Shown one piece after another: positions 5,746 through 8,077 of a DNA stretch of 8,077 nt. The notes beneath the pieces are model-generated. The model had not been told where the DNA came from. It ran no database searches and saw only the letters and a program-made list of their open reading frames with translations. Position 1 is the stretch's first letter; each line of letters begins with the position of its first letter. The stretch lies in assembly GCA_904502015.1 (NCBI GenBank), contig CAJGEA010000084.1:1-8077 (forward strand), given 5' to 3'. This DNA comes from an uncultured Clostridia bacterium (GTDB taxonomy: Bacteria; Bacillota; Clostridia; Oscillospirales; CAG-272). Both the position numbers and the translations under genes were made by a program.

Positions 5746-7644
5746 TCAGATATGCAACAGGTCGAATATCCGTTTTGCAATCGCCTCGGCATCCACCTCG
5801 GCACTGCGGCGAATGGGCTCGTCCCGCTCCTGCACGACGAAATTGTCCTCCACCGCGACCACCGAAAGCTCGCGTCCGTCAAAGTCGGGATGGCGGCGCA
5901 GAGCGTCGGACAGCATCATACCGAAGCCGCCCGCGCGGATCTCCTCCTCGGCCAGCACCACGGGCACGCCCGCAGGCAGAAGCGGCAGGAGCTCGTCCGC
6001 CAGCTTTCCGTAGGGGCGGACGTATTCGGCAAGCAGCACGCCTACGCGGACTCCCTGCTCGCTCAGCAGATCCCGCGCCGAGAGCGCTTCGCTCGCCATA
6101 GCGCCGTGAACCACGATCACAGCCTTGACCTCGTCCTCGGGCGTATAGCTCGCCCGCACGCCGACGGCTTCGGGTGCGCCGTTCGGATAGAATGTTTCCT
6201 TCACTCGCGCGCACTCCCCTGCGTTGGGGTAGCGGATGGCGGCAGGCTTACCCTCGGCGAGTGCTTTGCGAACCGCCAGCTCCAGCACGGCAAAGCTCGC
6301 GGGGGTATAGACGGTCACGTTGGGAATGGACGAGAGGAAGGATACGTCAAACATACCGTGGTGGGTCGCGCCGTCGGCGCGGTTGAGTCCCGCGCGGTCA
6401 ATGCACATCAGCACGGGCAGATTCTGCAACGCAATGTCGTGTATGATCTGGTCGTAGCCGCGCTGCATGAAGGAGGAATAGATGGCCGTGACGGGCTTGT
6501 AGCCGTTGGCGGCCAGTCCCGCGGCAAAGGTCAGGGCGTGCTCCTCGGCAATGCCCACGTCGTAGAATCGGTCAGGGTACGCCTCGCGGAAGCACTCCAC
6601 GCCCGTTCCCTCGCTCATGCTGGCGGTGATGGCGCAAATGCGGTCCTCCTCCTCGCCCAGCTTGACAAGAATACTGCCCAAGCGATGGGAGAAATTCTCT
6701 CCCTGAACACGTCCCGCGGGGGCCATGCCGTGATAGTAACCGGGATCGGTTTCGGCAGGCTCATACCCACAGCCCTTGCGGGTCTTGAGGTGAATGACCA
6801 CGCTCTCGCCCAGCTTTTTCGCCTCGGTGAGCAGTGCCTCCACCGCCTCGTAATCGTTCCCGTCCACGGGGCCGAGGTAGTACAGCCCGATATCCTCAAA
6901 ATAGTTGCTGCCGTACATGGCGTTCTTGAACGCCTTTTTGACGTCACGCACGGCGCAGAACAGCGCCTTACCCACCAGCGGAATTTTCTTGATCACGCGG
7001 GAGGTGGTCTGCTTGGTCTTAAAGTAGCCCGATTTCCGCCGCAGGCGCGCCATGTGGGTGGCAAATCGCCCGATGTTCTTGGAAATGGACATTTCGTTTT
7101 CATTGAGCAGGATGATGAGGCGCAGATCGCGGGACACGTTGTTAAGTGCCTCGTGGATCATGCCGCCCGTGAACGCGCCGTCGCCCACCACGGCCACGGT
7201 GTAGGCGTCCGAGCCCGCCATGCGGTCAGCCTGCGCAAAGCCCAGTGCCGCCGACAGCGACGTGGAGCTGTGCCCCGCGCCAAAGCAATCGTACTCGCTC
7301 TCGCTCCGCTTGGTAAAGCCCGAAATGCCGCCTCCCCGACGCAGGGTGGAAAACCGCTCGTAGCGCCCCGTGAGCATTTTGTGGACGTAGCTCTGATGGC
7401 CCACGTCAAAAATGATATGGTCACGCGGGCAATCAAACACGCGGTGCATAGCCACCGACAGCTCCACCGCACCGAGGTTGGAGGCGAGGTGTCCCCCGTT
7501 TTTCGTCACGGTTTCGACCAGCACCGTACGGATCTCCCGACACAGCGCGGGGATGGCCTCGTCGGGCAGAGCGCGCAGATCCGCGGGGGTGTGGATATTC
7601 TTCAGGTACGACGTTCTTGCCGGTTCGGTCTTCTTTTTTGCCAT
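5746..7644 (-). CDS. dxs: 1-deoxy-D-xylulose-5-phosphate synthase
   Basis: Condenses pyruvate and glyceraldehyde 3-phosphate to DXP with thiamine diphosphate, the entry step of the MEP isoprenoid pathway and a source for thiamine and pyridoxal. The 632 residues match the family (E. coli 620). In order: GGHLASNLGAVELSVAMH (50-67) with His52; DVGHQSYVHKMLTGR (80-94); GAGHSSTSLSAALG (122-135); the ThDP motif VVGDGAFTGGMIHEALNN (152-169); and NENEMSISKNIG (181-192). The pyrimidine domain follows with the catalytic Glu367 in VGIAEEHA, then DRAGLNRADGATHHGMFD and AIRYPN; the C-terminal transketolase domain begins near 500. The ATG at 7644 has GGAGG (7652-7656) 7 nt upstream. It is a single-gene unit with its own promoter and terminator. 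One oddity is NRADGATHHG, where relatives usually read VGxDGxTHxG; the Asp-Gly and Thr-His are kept, so activity is expected. Confidence 0.96.
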   Translation of the reverse strand: MAKKKTEPARTSYLKNIHTPADLRALPDEAIPALCREIRTVLVETVTKNGGHLASNLGAVELSVAMHRVFDCPRDHIIFDVGHQSYVHKMLTGRYERFSTLRRGGGISGFTKRSESEYDCFGAGHSSTSLSAALGFAQADRMAGSDAYTVAVVGDGAFTGGMIHEALNNVSRDLRLIILLNENEMSISKNIGRFATHMARLRRKSGYFKTKQTTSRVIKKIPLVGKALFCAVRDVKKAFKNAMYGSNYFEDIGLYYLGPVDGNDYEAVEALLTEAKKLGESVVIHLKTRKGCGYEPAETDPGYYHGMAPAGRVQGENFSHRLGSILVKLGEEEDRICAITASMSEGTGVECFREAYPDRFYDVGIAEEHALTFAAGLAANGYKPVTAIYSSFMQRGYDQIIHDIALQNLPVLMCIDRAGLNRADGATHHGMFDVSFLSSIPNVTVYTPASFAVLELAVRKALAEGKPAAIRYPNAGECARVKETFYPNGAPEAVGVRASYTPEDEVKAVIVVHGAMASEALSARDLLSEQGVRVGVLLAEYVRPYGKLADELLPLLPAGVPVVLAEEEIRAGGFGMMLSDALRRHPDFDGRELSVVAVEDNFVVQERDEPIRRSAEVDAEAIAKRIFDLLHI

Positions 7645-7686
7645 GATCTGCCCTCCCTTCCCGAGTCTTGGATGTCATATAGAGTC

Positions 7687-7695
7687 ATTATACCA
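7687..7695 (-). promoter_or_regulatory. Extended -10 promoter for dxs
   Basis: The minus strand carries TGG followed by a consensus TATAAT (7687-7692), i.e. an extended -10 of the TGnTATAAT form, in an AT-rich stretch. No good -35 hexamer lies 16-18 bp upstream, which extended -10 promoters tolerate. Transcription would start near 7680, giving a leader of about 36 nt with no riboswitch-sized structure. Confidence 0.72.
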
Positions 7696-7696
7696 T

Positions 7697-7853
7697 ATAA
7701 TTATGAATTTTTCTTGTCGAACGGCAGAGATTCTTCTTTTTTTGAAAATAAAAACGGTAACTATTCAGCCGGTTTTCAAATTTGGATTTATCTGTGGGGT
7801 TTCCCCCGCCCAGCCAAATACCAATTTAACACATGGCTAAATCGTCGCTAACA
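7697..7853. other. AT-rich intergenic block without a recognisable gene
   Basis: This stretch between the dxs promoter and the terminator of the right-edge gene has no supported coding region on either strand. It contains a T7 run (7736-7742 region), a small GGGG-TTT-CCCC hairpin (7796-7806), a loose direct repeat (CAGCC then CAAATTT at 7766-7783, CAGCC then CAATTT at 7811-7827) and a 5-bp AGCCA/TGGCT inverted repeat (7812-7816, 7834-7838). Its base composition is clearly more AT-rich than the neighbouring genes. Confidence 0.4.
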
Positions 7854-7854
7854 C

Positions 7855-7891
7855 AAAAACGGGAGGCAACACCCATAGGCGTTGCCTCCCG
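7855..7891 (-). terminator. Intrinsic terminator of the right-edge gene
   Basis: An 11-bp perfect stem, CGGGAGGCAAC (7860-7870) against GTTGCCTCCCG (7881-7891), can be extended by three inner pairs (one G-U) to a 4-nt loop. On the minus strand it is followed by TTTTT (7855-7859). The stem begins 3 nt after the TGA at 7895-7897, as expected for that gene's terminator, and it isolates dxs from upstream transcription. Confidence 0.88.
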
Positions 7892-7894
7892 GGA

Positions 7895-8077
7895 TCAAGC
7901 GGTGGGAAGCAGATTGAAGTTGCGGACGAACATGAAGTCCCCCGCCTCGCAGGCCGAGAAGAAATCCATGCGGATGGAGTGGATCTCCCCGCTCCAATGT
8001 CCCGTAGCGCCGAGATCCACGCGCACGGTGTGCCACGCGCCGTCGGCGATCAGCTCCACGAAGGTGGAGATCCCCGC
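7895..8077 (-). CDS. C-terminal fragment, possible carbohydrate-binding beta-sandwich protein (runs off right edge)
   Basis: The reading frame enters at the right edge and ends at a TGA (7895-7897), leaving 60 codons. The visible end reads AGISTFVELIADGAWHTVRV, then DLGATGHWSGEIHSIRMDFF, then SACEAGDFMFVRNFNLLPTA. The order DGxWHTVxVDL, WxGxIxxIRxDF, then GDFxxVRNFNLL recalls the closing strands of galactose-binding-like or other carbohydrate-binding beta-sandwich modules that end surface or glycan-degrading proteins, where a tryptophan precedes GxIxxIRxD. This rests on pattern memory over 60 residues, so the family is tentative. The frame is supported by the stop codon followed at once by an intrinsic terminator. 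Another frame over 7848-8036 stays open but crosses that terminator and is not favoured. Everything upstream lies outside the window. Confidence 0.6.
   Translation of the reverse strand, partial: AGISTFVELIADGAWHTVRVDLGATGHWSGEIHSIRMDFFSACEAGDFMFVRNFNLLPTA

Noticed and set aside
5740..7851. A 703-codon open frame on the plus strand opposite dxs
   Set aside because: It mirrors dxs codon bias, starts within the dxs stop region beside a minus-strand terminator, and shows no family motif.
7848..8036. A 62-codon minus-strand frame at the right edge
   Set aside because: It runs through the intrinsic terminator stem and T-tract. The alternative frame ending at 7895 stops 3 nt before the stem and gives a more protein-like sequence.
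1..8077. A wholly new multi-gene system
   Set aside because: All full-length genes belong to recognisable enzyme classes, and nothing seen requires a new system; only the GH42-like enzyme and the intergenic palindromes remain open.

Overview
The window is a run of minus-strand genes from a moderately GC-rich (about 60% in coding DNA) bacterium, most likely an uncultured gut Clostridia member (Oscillospirales or relatives). This rests on the protein styles (Tex, DXS, RsuA, LacZ), AGGAG-type ribosome-binding sites, SigA-type promoters in short AT-rich gaps, and intergenic perfect-palindrome elements of a style I recall from that group. The taxonomic call is inference from recall, not a search.

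Layout in the direction of transcription (right to left). The last 60 residues of a gene entering from the right edge (7895-8077) resemble the end of a carbohydrate-binding beta-sandwich module and are closed by a strong intrinsic terminator (7855-7891). A short AT-rich gap follows, with an extended -10 promoter, then dxs (5746-7644), the first enzyme of the MEP isoprenoid pathway, with its own GC-rich terminator (5705-5730). Next comes a near-consensus SigA promoter (5643-5671) driving a GH2 beta-galactosidase of the LacZ type (2483-5608). Two bases after its stop begins an RsuA-type 16S rRNA pseudouridine synthase (1746-2480). A 108-bp gap carrying two perfect hairpins follows, then a clan GH-A, GH42-like putative glycosidase (378-1637). 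After another gap filled with a four-hairpin palindromic element (about 267-361) comes the N-terminal 72 codons of the transcription accessory protein Tex (1-218), cut by the left edge.

The two glycosidases plus the possible carbohydrate-binding fragment suggest a small carbohydrate-use neighbourhood. LacZ would split beta-galactosides in the cytoplasm, and the GH42-like enzyme may act on a related oligosaccharide. No transporter or regulator is visible. dxs, rsuA and tex are housekeeping genes interleaved with them. lacZ, rsuA and perhaps the GH42-like gene look like one transcription unit; whether tex belongs to it is unclear.

I found no RNA gene, CRISPR array, intact mobile element or defence system. 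The items most worth a second look are the unassigned GH-A enzyme, rsuA tightly coupled behind lacZ, and the two palindromic intergenic elements. I do not see evidence for a wholly new system here.
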